From: CAWAYR01 sp050250955
GTDB lineage: Bacteria > Acidobacteriota > Vicinamibacteria > Vicinamibacterales > UBA2999
Length of the DNA: 64,000 bases
NCBI GenBank assembly: GCA_050250955.1
Contig: JBFWNR010000003.1
Coordinates: 372,001 to 436,000 of the forward strand
Reading direction: 5' to 3'
Position 1 is the first letter of the stretch. Each line of letters begins with the position of its first letter. Below the pieces are notes generated by a model that saw only the letters and a program-made list of their open reading frames with translations, was not told the origin of the DNA and searched no databases. The position numbers and the translations under genes were made by a program. Positions 55,376-63,717 of the stretch are shown in pieces.

Positions 55376-56011
55376 ATGTCGAGTCAGAAGGGGCGCCGTC
55401 GCGTCCTCATCGGCGGCCTGGGGGCCGCAGCCGCAGCCGCGGCCACCATGGGCGCGCGGCCGGCAGGGGCGCAGGCGGCAAGCCCGTTCGCACCGGCCCG
55501 GCATGCCGAGGACGCCTGGATGGGGGCCCTGCCCGGCATGCACCGGGTCGTGCTGGACGTCACCACCGCGGACGCGATGCCCGACGCCATCCGCTTCACC
55601 GGCAATCTGTTCCGTGGCAACCAGTCCGGCTACGACCTGGGCGACCGCGACCTGGCGCTCATCGTGTGCCTGCGCCACTCGGCCACTGCCTACGGGTACG
55701 ATGCCGGCCTCTGGTCGAAACACGGGCGGATGCTCGAGTCGAAGACGACGCCGCCACCGGCGGCCAACCCGTTCAACTCGGGCGACCGGATGCAGCTGTC
55801 GGGCCTGGCCAAGCGTGGGGTGCACTTCATGGTGTGCGGCACGGCCAGCCGCGGCATCGCCGGCCGGCTGGCCGGGGCGGGCGGCGACGCCGACGCGATG
55901 TTCAAGGAGATGGAGGCCAACCTCATCCCCAACGCGCGCATCGTGTCGGCGGGTGTGGTGGGCGTCACGCGGGCGCAGGAGTACGGCTTCTCGTATCTGT
56001 TCGTGGGATAG
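55376..56011 (+). CDS. Tat-exported DsrE-like protein, copy 1
   Basis: This 211-residue protein has a Tat signal (GRRRVLIGGLGAAAAAAATMGARPAGA) and a DsrE-type Rossmann-like domain: HRVVLDVTTADAMPDAIRFTGN and LALIVCLRHSATAYGYDAGLWSKHG. A C-terminal half has FMVCGTASRGIAG and ARIVSAGVVGVTRAQEYGFSY. DsrE proteins are sulfur-relay carriers or structural relatives, usually cytoplasmic; export by Tat makes this member unusual. It is a distant homologue of the next gene and heads the sulfur/cbb3 cluster. Confidence 0.78.
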   Translation: MSSQKGRRRVLIGGLGAAAAAAATMGARPAGAQAASPFAPARHAEDAWMGALPGMHRVVLDVTTADAMPDAIRFTGNLFRGNQSGYDLGDRDLALIVCLRHSATAYGYDAGLWSKHGRMLESKTTPPPAANPFNSGDRMQLSGLAKRGVHFMVCGTASRGIAGRLAGAGGDADAMFKEMEANLIPNARIVSAGVVGVTRAQEYGFSYLFVG

Positions 56012-56085
56012 GGGCTCGGAAGACGTCTGCGGGCGGTGGCCCGTCCGAGCTCGAACTGGGGTTGGGACACAGAGGGGAGGACGCG

Positions 56086-56787
56086 ATGCACAACGTGGAT
56101 ACGACGGCTCGTCGCGGATTTCTGGCCAGGGTCCTCGGCGCGGCGACGGCCCTCTCCATCGCCGGGGCGACCCGACCCGACACCGCCGGGGCCCAGCCGG
56201 CGGCCGACACGAGCTGGATCAAGGAGGTGCCGGGCAAGGCGCGGTGCTTCTTCGACTGCCCCCAGCACGCCAACGGCGTCGGCCTGCTCCACATCCTCAA
56301 CTACCTCGGGGCCTATCCCGCCGGCCAGGCCGGTGTGGTGAGCTCGTTCTATGGCGTCGGCCCGGCGTCGTCGATTGCGCTCGGCTTCAACGACGCGATG
56401 TGGGCCAAATACGGCCTCGGCGACCTCCTCGGTCTGAAGGACGCCACCGGCAAGCCGTATACCCGGAACATCTTCGCCAACATGACCAAGGGCGAGGCGC
56501 ACGTGCTGGCCGGCCGCATGGGCATTCCGGCCACGATCGGGATGATCGGCGAAGCGGTGCCGGCCATCTCCATCCCGAACCTCCAGAAGATGGGCACCAA
56601 GTTCCTGATGTGCAACAACGCCCTCGGCTTGTGGACACTGGAACTGGAAGCGCGCGGCAAGGGTGCCGCCGCGGCCATCGACAAGGACCTGCGGGCGAAT
56701 CTGCTGCCCGGCGTCACGATCGTGCCGGCGATGGTGCAGGCCATCCAGCAGGCCCAGGAAGCCGGCTTCGGCTACAACCGGCAGTAA
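56086..56787 (+). CDS. Tat-exported DsrE-like protein, copy 2
   Basis: This 233-residue protein has a Tat signal (ARRGFLARVLGAATALSIAGA) and the same domain plan as its neighbour (SFYGVGPASSIALGFNDAMWAKYGLGDLLG; FLMCNNALGLWTLELEARG; GVTIVPAMVQAIQQAQEAGFGY). It adds an N-terminal Cys pair (ARCFFDCPQHANG). A strong AGGGGAGG ribosome site precedes the ATG. It lies 74 bp after copy 1 and 42 bp before the duplicated protein. It probably works with copy 1 in the periplasm. Confidence 0.78.
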   Translation: MHNVDTTARRGFLARVLGAATALSIAGATRPDTAGAQPAADTSWIKEVPGKARCFFDCPQHANGVGLLHILNYLGAYPAGQAGVVSSFYGVGPASSIALGFNDAMWAKYGLGDLLGLKDATGKPYTRNIFANMTKGEAHVLAGRMGIPATIGMIGEAVPAISIPNLQKMGTKFLMCNNALGLWTLELEARGKGAAAAIDKDLRANLLPGVTIVPAMVQAIQQAQEAGFGYNRQ

Positions 56788-56829
56788 TCATCGCGATCCG
56801 CATCACCCGTGTTCGGCAGGAGGCACAGC

Positions 56830-57912
56830 ATGAAGCCGTCGATCGTTCTCGCCGCGGTTCTGGCCCTCGCCAGTCCGCTCGCCGTGGCCGCTCAAGCCCC
56901 CGATGCCCGGATCGCATCGGCGGTCTCCATCCTGCCGCCGGACCTGCGTGACGGCGCGACGGTGGTCACCTACGATCCCGCGACCGGCGCGCGCCAGGTG
57001 CTGCGCCAGGGCAGCAACTTCATCGAGTGCCAGCCCAAGGCGTCGGACGGCTTCGAGCGCTGCTACCACAAGATGTTCGCGCCGCGCCGCGACATGGAGG
57101 CGAAGCTGCGCGCCGAGAAGAAGACCGACGAGCAGGTCAGCCAGGCCCTGGCCGCGGCGGTGAAGGACGGCACCTTGCCGGCGGCGCCGAAAGGCATGAT
57201 GTCGTACCGCAACTACGACAAACGCGATCGCATCCAGCACCTGTGGGTGTGGTCGACCCCCAACAGCACGCCGGAATCGGTGGGCGTCTCCACCGTGAGC
57301 CAGCGCGACGCGGCGCTCGAGGGCCGCGGCCTGCCCTGGATGATGCTGCCGGGCACGCCCGGCGCGCACATCATGATCCCGATCAACCCCAAGCCGGCCA
57401 AGTCGATGATCACCGACACCGCCGCCGACGAGGTCACCCAGGCCACGCTGCCGCTGCCGGCCGACCTGCGCGCCGGCGCCACCGTCTACAAGTACGACAA
57501 GGCCGGCAACCGGGCGGTGCTGCGCCAGGGCACCAACCAGCTCGAGTGCATGCCGAAGGGCGAGGACGGCTTCACGTGGTGCTACCACAAGGTGAGCGGC
57601 CCGCGCCGCGACCTGGCCGCCAAGCTGCGCGCCGAGGGCAAGTCCGACAAGGAGATCCAGGACGCGACCGCGGCGGCGCTCAAGGCCGGCACGATCCAGC
57701 CGACGCCCTTCGGCACCATGTCCTACCGGCTCTACGGCAAGCCGGATCGCATCCAGCTGCTGTGGGTGTTGTCGGTGCCCGGCGCGACGCCCGAGACGAT
57801 CGGCGTCACGACCGCCAGCGCCCGTGAGGACGCGCTGGAACTGCGCGGCACGCCGTGGCTGATGCTCTCCGGCACGCCCGGCGCGCACATCATGATTCCG
57901 ATCAACAGGTAG
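56830..57912 (+). CDS. Exported protein with two tandem copies of one domain
   Basis: This 360-residue protein has a signal peptide (MKPSIVLAAVLALASPLAVA). Two copies of a roughly 165-residue domain follow (about 25-190 and 200-360). Each runs LPPDLR/LPADLR, GATVxxYD, VLRQGxNxxEC, CYHK, APRRD/GPRRD, KLRAE, MSYRxY, DRIQxLWV and GTPGAHIMIPIN. The shared Cys pair (xEC..CYHK) could be a disulfide or metal site. No family is recognised. The stop lies 6 nt before the proposed ccoN start, so it is co-transcribed with the oxidase. Confidence 0.7.
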   Translation: MKPSIVLAAVLALASPLAVAAQAPDARIASAVSILPPDLRDGATVVTYDPATGARQVLRQGSNFIECQPKASDGFERCYHKMFAPRRDMEAKLRAEKKTDEQVSQALAAAVKDGTLPAAPKGMMSYRNYDKRDRIQHLWVWSTPNSTPESVGVSTVSQRDAALEGRGLPWMMLPGTPGAHIMIPINPKPAKSMITDTAADEVTQATLPLPADLRAGATVYKYDKAGNRAVLRQGTNQLECMPKGEDGFTWCYHKVSGPRRDLAAKLRAEGKSDKEIQDATAAALKAGTIQPTPFGTMSYRLYGKPDRIQLLWVLSVPGATPETIGVTTASAREDALELRGTPWLMLSGTPGAHIMIPINR

Positions 57913-57918
57913 CACGCT

Positions 57919-59340
57919 CTGACTGCGTCCCCCCGGGATCGGCTCGTCGATCGGGCCCTCGTCCGCGCGCACGGGCTGGCGGCGCTCGCCAGCCTGCTCG
58001 TCTCGGTCGTCTTCGGGCTCGTGGCCGCGCTGCTGCTGGTCGCGCCCGATGCCGCGGGCGGGGCACCGTGGCTCGGCTGGGGGCGGGTGCGGTTCGCGCA
58101 CACCCAGGGGATCATGCTCGGCTGGCTGGCCAACGCGTTCTTCGCGTTTCTCTACCACGCCGTCCCGATCCTCACCGCGCGCCCGGTCACCAGCCGGCGG
58201 CTGGGCGTGTGGATCTTCGCGCTGTGGAACCTGGCGGTGATGGTGCCGGGCTGGATCCTGGTGCTGGCCGGCGTCAGCCAGCCGCTGGAGTGGGCCGAGT
58301 TCCCGCTGGTGGTCGACGCGGTCGTGGTCGTCACCCTCGTCGCCGCCGCCGTCCAGTTCCTGCCGCCCTTCTTCGGCCGCAGCCTCGAGTCGATGTACGT
58401 GTCGAGCTGGTACATCGTCGGCGCGCTGGTGTTCACGCTGCTGGCGTATCCGATGGGCAACCTGGCGCCGGAGTTCCTGCCCGGCGCCGCCGGCGCGGCG
58501 ATGAGCGGCCTGTGGATCCACGATGCGGTCGGGCTGTTCGTCACCCCGCTCGCGCTGGCCATCATCTACTTCGTCATTCCCGCCTCGACCGGCCGGCCCA
58601 TCTACAGCCACTTCCTGTCGATGCTGGGGTTCTGGCTGCTGTTCTTCCTCTATCCGCTCAACGGGACGCACCACTACGTGTTCTCGGTGATTCCGATGGC
58701 GGCGCAGATGGGCGCCATCGTCGCCTCGACGCTGCTCGGGCTCGACGTGGTGATCGTGGTGGCCAACCTGTTCCTGTCGATGCGTGGCGCCGGCCTCCTG
58801 CCCCGTGATCCGGCGCTGCGCTTGGTCGGCACCGGCACGGCGTTCTACATCGTGGTGAGCCTCCAGGGCTCGGCGCAGGCGCAGATGGCGGTCAACCAGG
58901 CCGTGCACTTCACCGACTGGGTCGTCGGCCATTCGCACATGGCGATGCTCGGCTTCGCCAGCTTCGCCGCCGCCGGCGGCCTGGTGCACGCCTGGCAGCG
59001 CATGCCCGACGCCCGCTACAACGCCCGCGCCATCGCGTGGGCGTACTGGCTGCTGGTCGTGGGCCTGGTGTTGATGGTGGTCGACCTGACGGCGGCCGGC
59101 CTCCTCCAGGGCCGGTTGTGGAACAACGGCGCCTCGTGGATCGACTCGGTGACGGCGTCGCGGCCGTACTGGGTCGCCCGGGCATACATCGGCCTGGTCC
59201 TGGCTGCGGGTTTCATCGCGCTGCTCGTCGGCCTGACCACCGGCCCGCGCGGCGCCGGCATGGCGGTGCGCCCGGCCCCTGCGCCCGATGCCGCCGATCC
59301 GGTGGCGCCGCGGCTGTCGCCGGCGACGGAGGGCGCATGA
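57919..59340 (+). CDS. ccoN: cbb3-type cytochrome oxidase subunit I (CcoN)
   Basis: This 473-residue catalytic subunit has twelve membrane segments. The low-spin haem ligand is in RFAHTQG, CuB ligands are in WIHDAVGLF and GTHHYVF with the Tyr six residues before (YPLNGTHH), and the haem b3/b pair lies in VVGHSHMAMLG. The frame after the preceding TAG has no ATG, GTG or TTG before 58021, yet the residues before 58021 (ASPRDRLVDRALVRAHGLAALASLLVSVVFG) match the CcoN N-terminus. A CTG start at 57919 is therefore proposed. Otherwise translation starts at GTG 58021 and loses the first helix. Confidence 0.85.
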   Translation: MTASPRDRLVDRALVRAHGLAALASLLVSVVFGLVAALLLVAPDAAGGAPWLGWGRVRFAHTQGIMLGWLANAFFAFLYHAVPILTARPVTSRRLGVWIFALWNLAVMVPGWILVLAGVSQPLEWAEFPLVVDAVVVVTLVAAAVQFLPPFFGRSLESMYVSSWYIVGALVFTLLAYPMGNLAPEFLPGAAGAAMSGLWIHDAVGLFVTPLALAIIYFVIPASTGRPIYSHFLSMLGFWLLFFLYPLNGTHHYVFSVIPMAAQMGAIVASTLLGLDVVIVVANLFLSMRGAGLLPRDPALRLVGTGTAFYIVVSLQGSAQAQMAVNQAVHFTDWVVGHSHMAMLGFASFAAAGGLVHAWQRMPDARYNARAIAWAYWLLVVGLVLMVVDLTAAGLLQGRLWNNGASWIDSVTASRPYWVARAYIGLVLAAGFIALLVGLTTGPRGAGMAVRPAPAPDAADPVAPRLSPATEGA

Positions 59341-60590
59341 CCGACCCGGCGGGCCGCGCGCTGCGCATGGCCTACGTGGTGGCCGGCGTGTGCGGCGTGG
59401 CGTTCTTCGCGCTGTCGGTCGGGCTGCTCGGCGTGTGGCCGGCGCGGGTGCTCGACGCCGAGACCGAGGCGATGGCGCCGCCGCGGCCGCTGGAGCCGAC
59501 GACCAGCGAACGCCGTGGCCGCGCCGTCTACGTTCGCGAGGGCTGTGCGTACTGCCATACGCAGCAGATCCGGTATCTGCCCGCCGACCGCGCCCGCTTC
59601 GGCGCGCCGACGCTCGCCTGGGAGACACGGCGCGACACGCCGCACCTGCTGGGCACGCGTCGCATCGGCCCGGACCTGAGCCGCTCGGCCGGCACCCGCA
59701 GCGCCGACTGGCACTTCGCGCACCTGTATGCGCCCCGCGAGATCGTGGCCGGCTCGGTGATGCCGGCCTTCGCGTCGCTCTTCGACGGCGGTGCCGACCG
59801 TCCGCGCCAGGACGCCCGCGACCTGGTGGCCTATCTCGACTCGCTCGGCCGGGCCCGCGAGCTGGCCGGGCCCGAAGGCGAGGCGCACGCCCGCGAGGCC
59901 TGCGACTGCGCCGACGACGAGCGGCGGTCGCTCGCCTTCGGCGGGCCGTTGAACGCGCATCCCGCGCAGGCGCGGCGTGCCGAGTCGCTGCCGGCGGCGC
60001 TGACGAGCATCCGTGGCGACGCGGCCCGCGGCCACGATCTCTACGGCCAGCACTGCGCGACCTGCCATGGCGACACCGGCGCCGGCGACGGACCGGGCGC
60101 CCGGTGGCTCACCCCCGCCCCGGCCAACCTGGCCGCCCACACCTACGCGACGCCGCGGCTGGCCGAGGTGCTGTGGAACGGCGTTGCCGGCACCGCCATG
60201 CCCGCGTGGCGCGATCGCACGCCCGCCGACCTGGCCGATCTCGCCGCCGCCGTCCAGTCGTTTGGCGACACCCGGCCGGAACCGCCCGTGCCCGATCACC
60301 TGGTGGCGATGGGCGCCGCGGTCTACACCGCCAACTGCGTGCAGTGCCACGGCGAGCGCGGCGACGGACGTGGGTCGGCCGCCGACAGCCTGGTGATGGC
60401 GCCGGCGAGCTTCCGGGGGCAGCGCATCAGCCTGGCCGAGGCGGTGCGCGTGCTGCGCGACGGCATCCCGGGCACGCCGATGGCGCCGTGGACGTCGCGG
60501 CTCACCGATGCCGAACGGCTGGCCGTCGCCCACCACGTCCGCGGCTTCTACGACGCGCCGGCAGCGTCGACACAGGCGGCGGGGCGATGA
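59337..60590 (+). CDS. CcoO-like cytochrome fused to two further cytochrome c domains
   Basis: This 417-residue protein has an N-terminal membrane anchor (about 11-34), then the CcoO haem site GRAVYVREGCAYCHTQQIR (C70-H74) with typical IGPDLSR downstream. A second domain has CATCHGDTGAGDGPG, and a third has CVQCHGERGDGRGS. Together it carries three haem c, so it stands for CcoO plus CcoP in one chain. It overlaps ccoN (ATGA) by 4 bp. There is no separate ccoP in the cluster. Confidence 0.9.
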   Translation: MTDPAGRALRMAYVVAGVCGVAFFALSVGLLGVWPARVLDAETEAMAPPRPLEPTTSERRGRAVYVREGCAYCHTQQIRYLPADRARFGAPTLAWETRRDTPHLLGTRRIGPDLSRSAGTRSADWHFAHLYAPREIVAGSVMPAFASLFDGGADRPRQDARDLVAYLDSLGRARELAGPEGEAHAREACDCADDERRSLAFGGPLNAHPAQARRAESLPAALTSIRGDAARGHDLYGQHCATCHGDTGAGDGPGARWLTPAPANLAAHTYATPRLAEVLWNGVAGTAMPAWRDRTPADLADLAAAVQSFGDTRPEPPVPDHLVAMGAAVYTANCVQCHGERGDGRGSAADSLVMAPASFRGQRISLAEAVRVLRDGIPGTPMAPWTSRLTDAERLAVAHHVRGFYDAPAASTQAAGR

Positions 60591-60763
60591 TCACCGACCT
60601 GGTGGTATGGACGTCGGTGGCCCTGGCCGCGGCGTTCGTCGTCGCCTGGGCCTGCTCGCCCCGACTGCGCGCGTGGATCGAGCGGCCCAGCCAGGTCTTC
60701 CTCGACGCCGTGCGGCGCTATGATCGCGACACCCGAGGCGAACGGGAGCAGACCAGGCCGTGA
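60587..60763 (+). CDS. Small membrane protein, CcoQ-like
   Basis: This 58-residue protein has one helix (about 4-25, DLVVWTSVALAAAFVVAWACS) and a charged tail. Its position and size match CcoQ or other small cbb3 accessory proteins, but the sequence does not prove the family. Both ends overlap: its ATG overlaps the ccoO/P stop by 4 bp, and its TGA overlaps the next GTG by 4 bp. Confidence 0.6.
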   Translation: MITDLVVWTSVALAAAFVVAWACSPRLRAWIERPSQVFLDAVRRYDRDTRGEREQTRP

Positions 60764-61785
60764 CTACCGGAGACGAGCGCGGATTGCCGGGACTGGCGAT
60801 CGCCGGCCTGCTGGCCGCGATCGTGGCCGTGGCGGCGGTGGCAGTCGGCCTGCGGACAGCCGACGTGGCTCCCGGCGGGTCGTCCGACGCGGCCTCGGCG
60901 ACGGCACCGGCCACCTCGGGCGCCGAGCGGCCGCGGCCGCCGCAGCCGATCGGCGAGGTGCCGGCCCACGCCACCGAGGAGTATGGCCGCCGGCTGGTGG
61001 CGCAGACGGCGGAGCTGCTCGGCCCCGACTCGGCGGCCCGCTACACGCAGAGTCGCCTCAACTGCGGCTCGTGCCACCTGATGACCGGCACCGATCCGGG
61101 CACCCTGGCGCTGCTGCAGACGAGCGAGCACTACCCGCGCTTCTCGGGCCGGGCCGGGGCGATGACCGACATCGAGGATCGCATCAACGAGTGCATGCAG
61201 CGGAGCATGAACGGCAAGCCGCTGCCACTCGACAGCCCCGAGATGATGGCGATGGCGGCCTACCTGCGATCGCTCGGCTCGCGCTACGAGGCGATGGGCG
61301 CGTCGCTGCGCAAGGCCGACGAACCGCCCGGGTTTGCGACCCCGTCGCGCGCCGCCGACCCGGCGGCCGGCGAGACGGTCTACACCACGCGCTGCGCGGT
61401 GTGCCACGGCGCCGACGGCCTCGGGCTGCTGGCGACCGGCGATCCCGCCAAGGGCTATCTCTTCCCGCCGCTCTGGGGCCCGGACTCGTTCAACGACGGA
61501 GCGGGCATGCACCGCGTGCTGACCGCCGCCCGCTTCATCAAGGCGCGCATGCCGCTCGGCGAGCCCACCCTGACCGACGACCAGGCGTTCGACGTCGCCG
61601 CCTTCATCAACACCAAGCCGCGACCGGCGATGCCGAATCTCGAGCAGGACTACCCGGACCGCTCGACCAAGCCGGTGGACAACCCCTACGGCCCCTTCGC
61701 CGACGACTTCCCGGTGGAACAGCACAAGTTCGGGCCGTTCCAGCCGATCGAGGCGCACTACAAGGCGCTGAAGAGCCGGAAGTGA
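60760..61785 (+). CDS. TsdA-like dihaem cytochrome c (thiosulfate dehydrogenase type)
   Basis: This 341-residue protein has an N-terminal membrane or signal segment (about 8-32) and two haem sites: C102-G-S-C105-H106 (SRLNCGSCHLM) and C212-A-V-C215-H216 (CAVCHGADGLGLL). C145 (INECMQRSMNGKPLP), 39 residues after H106, sits where TsdA has a Cys that ligates the first haem. The TsdA-type first domain (YPRFSGRAGAMTDIEDRINEC) is clear. It probably oxidises thiosulfate to tetrathionate or the reverse, feeding the cbb3 oxidase. The start is GTG within GTGA, overlapping the previous gene. Confidence 0.82.
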   Translation: MTTGDERGLPGLAIAGLLAAIVAVAAVAVGLRTADVAPGGSSDAASATAPATSGAERPRPPQPIGEVPAHATEEYGRRLVAQTAELLGPDSAARYTQSRLNCGSCHLMTGTDPGTLALLQTSEHYPRFSGRAGAMTDIEDRINECMQRSMNGKPLPLDSPEMMAMAAYLRSLGSRYEAMGASLRKADEPPGFATPSRAADPAAGETVYTTRCAVCHGADGLGLLATGDPAKGYLFPPLWGPDSFNDGAGMHRVLTAARFIKARMPLGEPTLTDDQAFDVAAFINTKPRPAMPNLEQDYPDRSTKPVDNPYGPFADDFPVEQHKFGPFQPIEAHYKALKSRK

Positions 61786-61841
61786 CGCCGAACTCGGCGG
61801 GACCGGGCTGCTAGACTGTTTCCGACCCGCACACGTCCCGC

Positions 61842-61931
61842 GGAGGGATGGCCGAGTGGTTGATGGCGGCGGTCTTGAAAACCGCTGTACCCGAAAGGGT
61901 ATCGGGGGTTCGAATCCCTCTCCCTCCGCCA
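61842..61931 (+). tRNA. tRNA-Ser(UGA)
   Basis: The acceptor stem GGAGGGA (61842-61848) pairs with TCCCTCC (61921-61927), the discriminator is G, and CCA is encoded. The anticodon loop CTTGAAA gives anticodon TGA, reading UCA codons. A long variable arm (TACCCGAAAGGGTA) marks a class II serine tRNA, and the TTCGAAT T-loop is present. It is not tRNA-Sec: the D and acceptor arms are of ordinary Ser type. Confidence 0.97.
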
Positions 61932-62106
61932 CTATCCGCCGTGCGGAACCGAACCTGGAGCGAGGCGGCTGCAGGTGGCCCGTGCGCGGAGTTCCTGTCA
62001 GCGCTGAATAATCCCGGGGAGTGAAGCCGGCGGCACGCCGACGGACCAGCACCGACGGCGACCGGGATTGGCACGCGACCTGCGTGGCCAACTGCCGGAG
62101 GGCGCC

Positions 62107-63717
62107 ATGGATCGTCCCTCGGCCGCAGCCACGGCAGCGGTGCGTCAAGAGGTCATTCGGAACCGTCTCGGGTGCTGCGGTGTGGTCCTCGCCTGCGGGC
62201 TGGCGCTCGGTGGGTCGAACTGCAGCATCAGGACGCAACAGCCAGCGCTGGTGGCGCCGACCGCGGCCCCCGCGCCGTCCAAGGAGAGCCCGTATCTCAA
62301 AGCACACCTCCACAGCGGTGAGGTGTACGTCCTCGACTCGTGGCATCTGAGCACGGACAGCTCGCACCTCGAAGGTACCGGCTCCCGCTTCACCGTGCGA
62401 CGGGAGCCAGCCGGCACCGGCCCCCAGTCGATCGCCGTCGAGGCGATCGCACTCATCGAGACCAATGCCCCGGACCACGTCGTCTCGATCGGCGCGGGTG
62501 TGCTCGGCACGCTCACGGTCGTGATGGGCACCATCACGGGCGTCTGCCTGGCCGATCCCAAGTCGTGCTTCGGATCGTGTCCGACTTTCTATGTCGACCA
62601 GGAAAGCCAGGGTCGACCCGAGGCCGAGGGCTTCTCGGAATCGATCGCGCGGGTGCTCGAGGCCCGCGACGTCGATGCGCTGTACACGGCTCGACCGACG
62701 GGCCGACAGTTCGCCCTGACCATGCGGAACGAGGCCCAGGAGACCCATGCGGTCCGACGGGTGCGTCTGCTCGCCGCCGACCGGCCGCCGGATGGACGCG
62801 TCATCGCCGGCGTCGACGAGCGCTTCTACCCGGCGACCGGCCTGTCCCGTCCCGATCGCTGTCGGGCGGCGGAAGGGGACTGCCTGGCGGCAGTTGCGGC
62901 CCACGACGGCGTCGAGCGCCAGTCGCCGGCCGACGCCGACGACCTGGCCACGCGCGAGGACGTGGAACTGGTCTTCCCGCCGATGAGCGGCCGGGTCGGT
63001 CTGGTCGTCGCGGCGCGGCAGACGCTCCTGTCGACGTTCCTCTTCTACCAGACGATGGCCTATCTCGGTCGCAGCGGCGGCGATTTCCTGGCACTGCTCG
63101 AGCGCGGCGGGACCGAGCACGCCGAGAAGGCGATGGGCATGGCCCGCGCCCTGGGCGGCATCGACGCCGCGGTGGACGACGGCCGCGGGTCGTGGGCGCC
63201 CATCGGCAGCTTCGACGAAGCTGGCCCCATCGCGGGCGACGTGCGGCTCCTGCCGTTCGACACGGACCGGCAGGCGCCGATCCGCGTGCGCCTGCGGATG
63301 GCCAAGGGCCACTGGCGGCTCGGCTGGGTGGCGCTGGCCCGCGTCGGTGAACCGGTGACGCCAACGGTGGTCGAAGCGACCGCGGTGCTGCGGGAGGGGC
63401 GGCCTGTTCCGACCGCACTCGCCCAGTTGCGCGGCCTCGGCGGGCGCCTGGCGACGCTGCCAGGCGACGCCTACCGAATCAGCTTCGAGCTGCCGCGGCC
63501 CGGTCCGGAACTCGAGCTGTTCCTGGAAACCGAAGGCTACTACTACGAGTGGCTCCGCACCGAGTGGCTGCACGAAGAGAACCCGTGGTTGGCGGCGCTC
63601 GCCCTGGGCTCGGCGGAGCAGGCGTTGCGCGTGCTCGCCAGGCCGTTCAAGGAGCGGGAGGCCACCCTCGAGGCCGCCTTCTGGGCGAGCCGGTTCAGGA
63701 AGGGAGGCGCGCAATGA
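62107..63717 (+). CDS. Putative lipoprotein, hypothetical
   Basis: This 536-residue protein has a long charged leader, then a lipobox-like GLALGGSNC. An Ala/Pro linker follows (LVAPTAAPAPSKESP), then a YVLDSWHL / RFTVRREP beta-rich segment. One short hydrophobic segment (about 135-155, VSIGAGVLGTLTVVMGTITGVCLADPKSC) with four nearby Cys (CLADPKSCFGSCP) stands out. No family is recognised. The stop overlaps the next lipoprotein start by 4 bp (ATGA), so the two form an operon. Confidence 0.65.
   Translation: MDRPSAAATAAVRQEVIRNRLGCCGVVLACGLALGGSNCSIRTQQPALVAPTAAPAPSKESPYLKAHLHSGEVYVLDSWHLSTDSSHLEGTGSRFTVRREPAGTGPQSIAVEAIALIETNAPDHVVSIGAGVLGTLTVVMGTITGVCLADPKSCFGSCPTFYVDQESQGRPEAEGFSESIARVLEARDVDALYTARPTGRQFALTMRNEAQETHAVRRVRLLAADRPPDGRVIAGVDERFYPATGLSRPDRCRAAEGDCLAAVAAHDGVERQSPADADDLATREDVELVFPPMSGRVGLVVAARQTLLSTFLFYQTMAYLGRSGGDFLALLERGGTEHAEKAMGMARALGGIDAAVDDGRGSWAPIGSFDEAGPIAGDVRLLPFDTDRQAPIRVRLRMAKGHWRLGWVALARVGEPVTPTVVEATAVLREGRPVPTALAQLRGLGGRLATLPGDAYRISFELPRPGPELELFLETEGYYYEWLRTEWLHEENPWLAALALGSAEQALRVLARPFKEREATLEAAFWASRFRKGGAQ

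Noticed and set aside
61842..61931. tRNA-Sec, because its anticodon is TGA-like and a selenoprotein is nearby
   Set aside because: Anticodon TGA reads UCA (Ser). tRNA-Sec would have anticodon TCA and a longer acceptor or D arm, so this is an ordinary tRNA-Ser.
60718..63714. Long minus-strand open frame across the TsdA-like gene, the tRNA and the lipoprotein gene
   Set aside because: It runs through a tRNA and is antisense to recognisable proteins; there is no domain or start signal.
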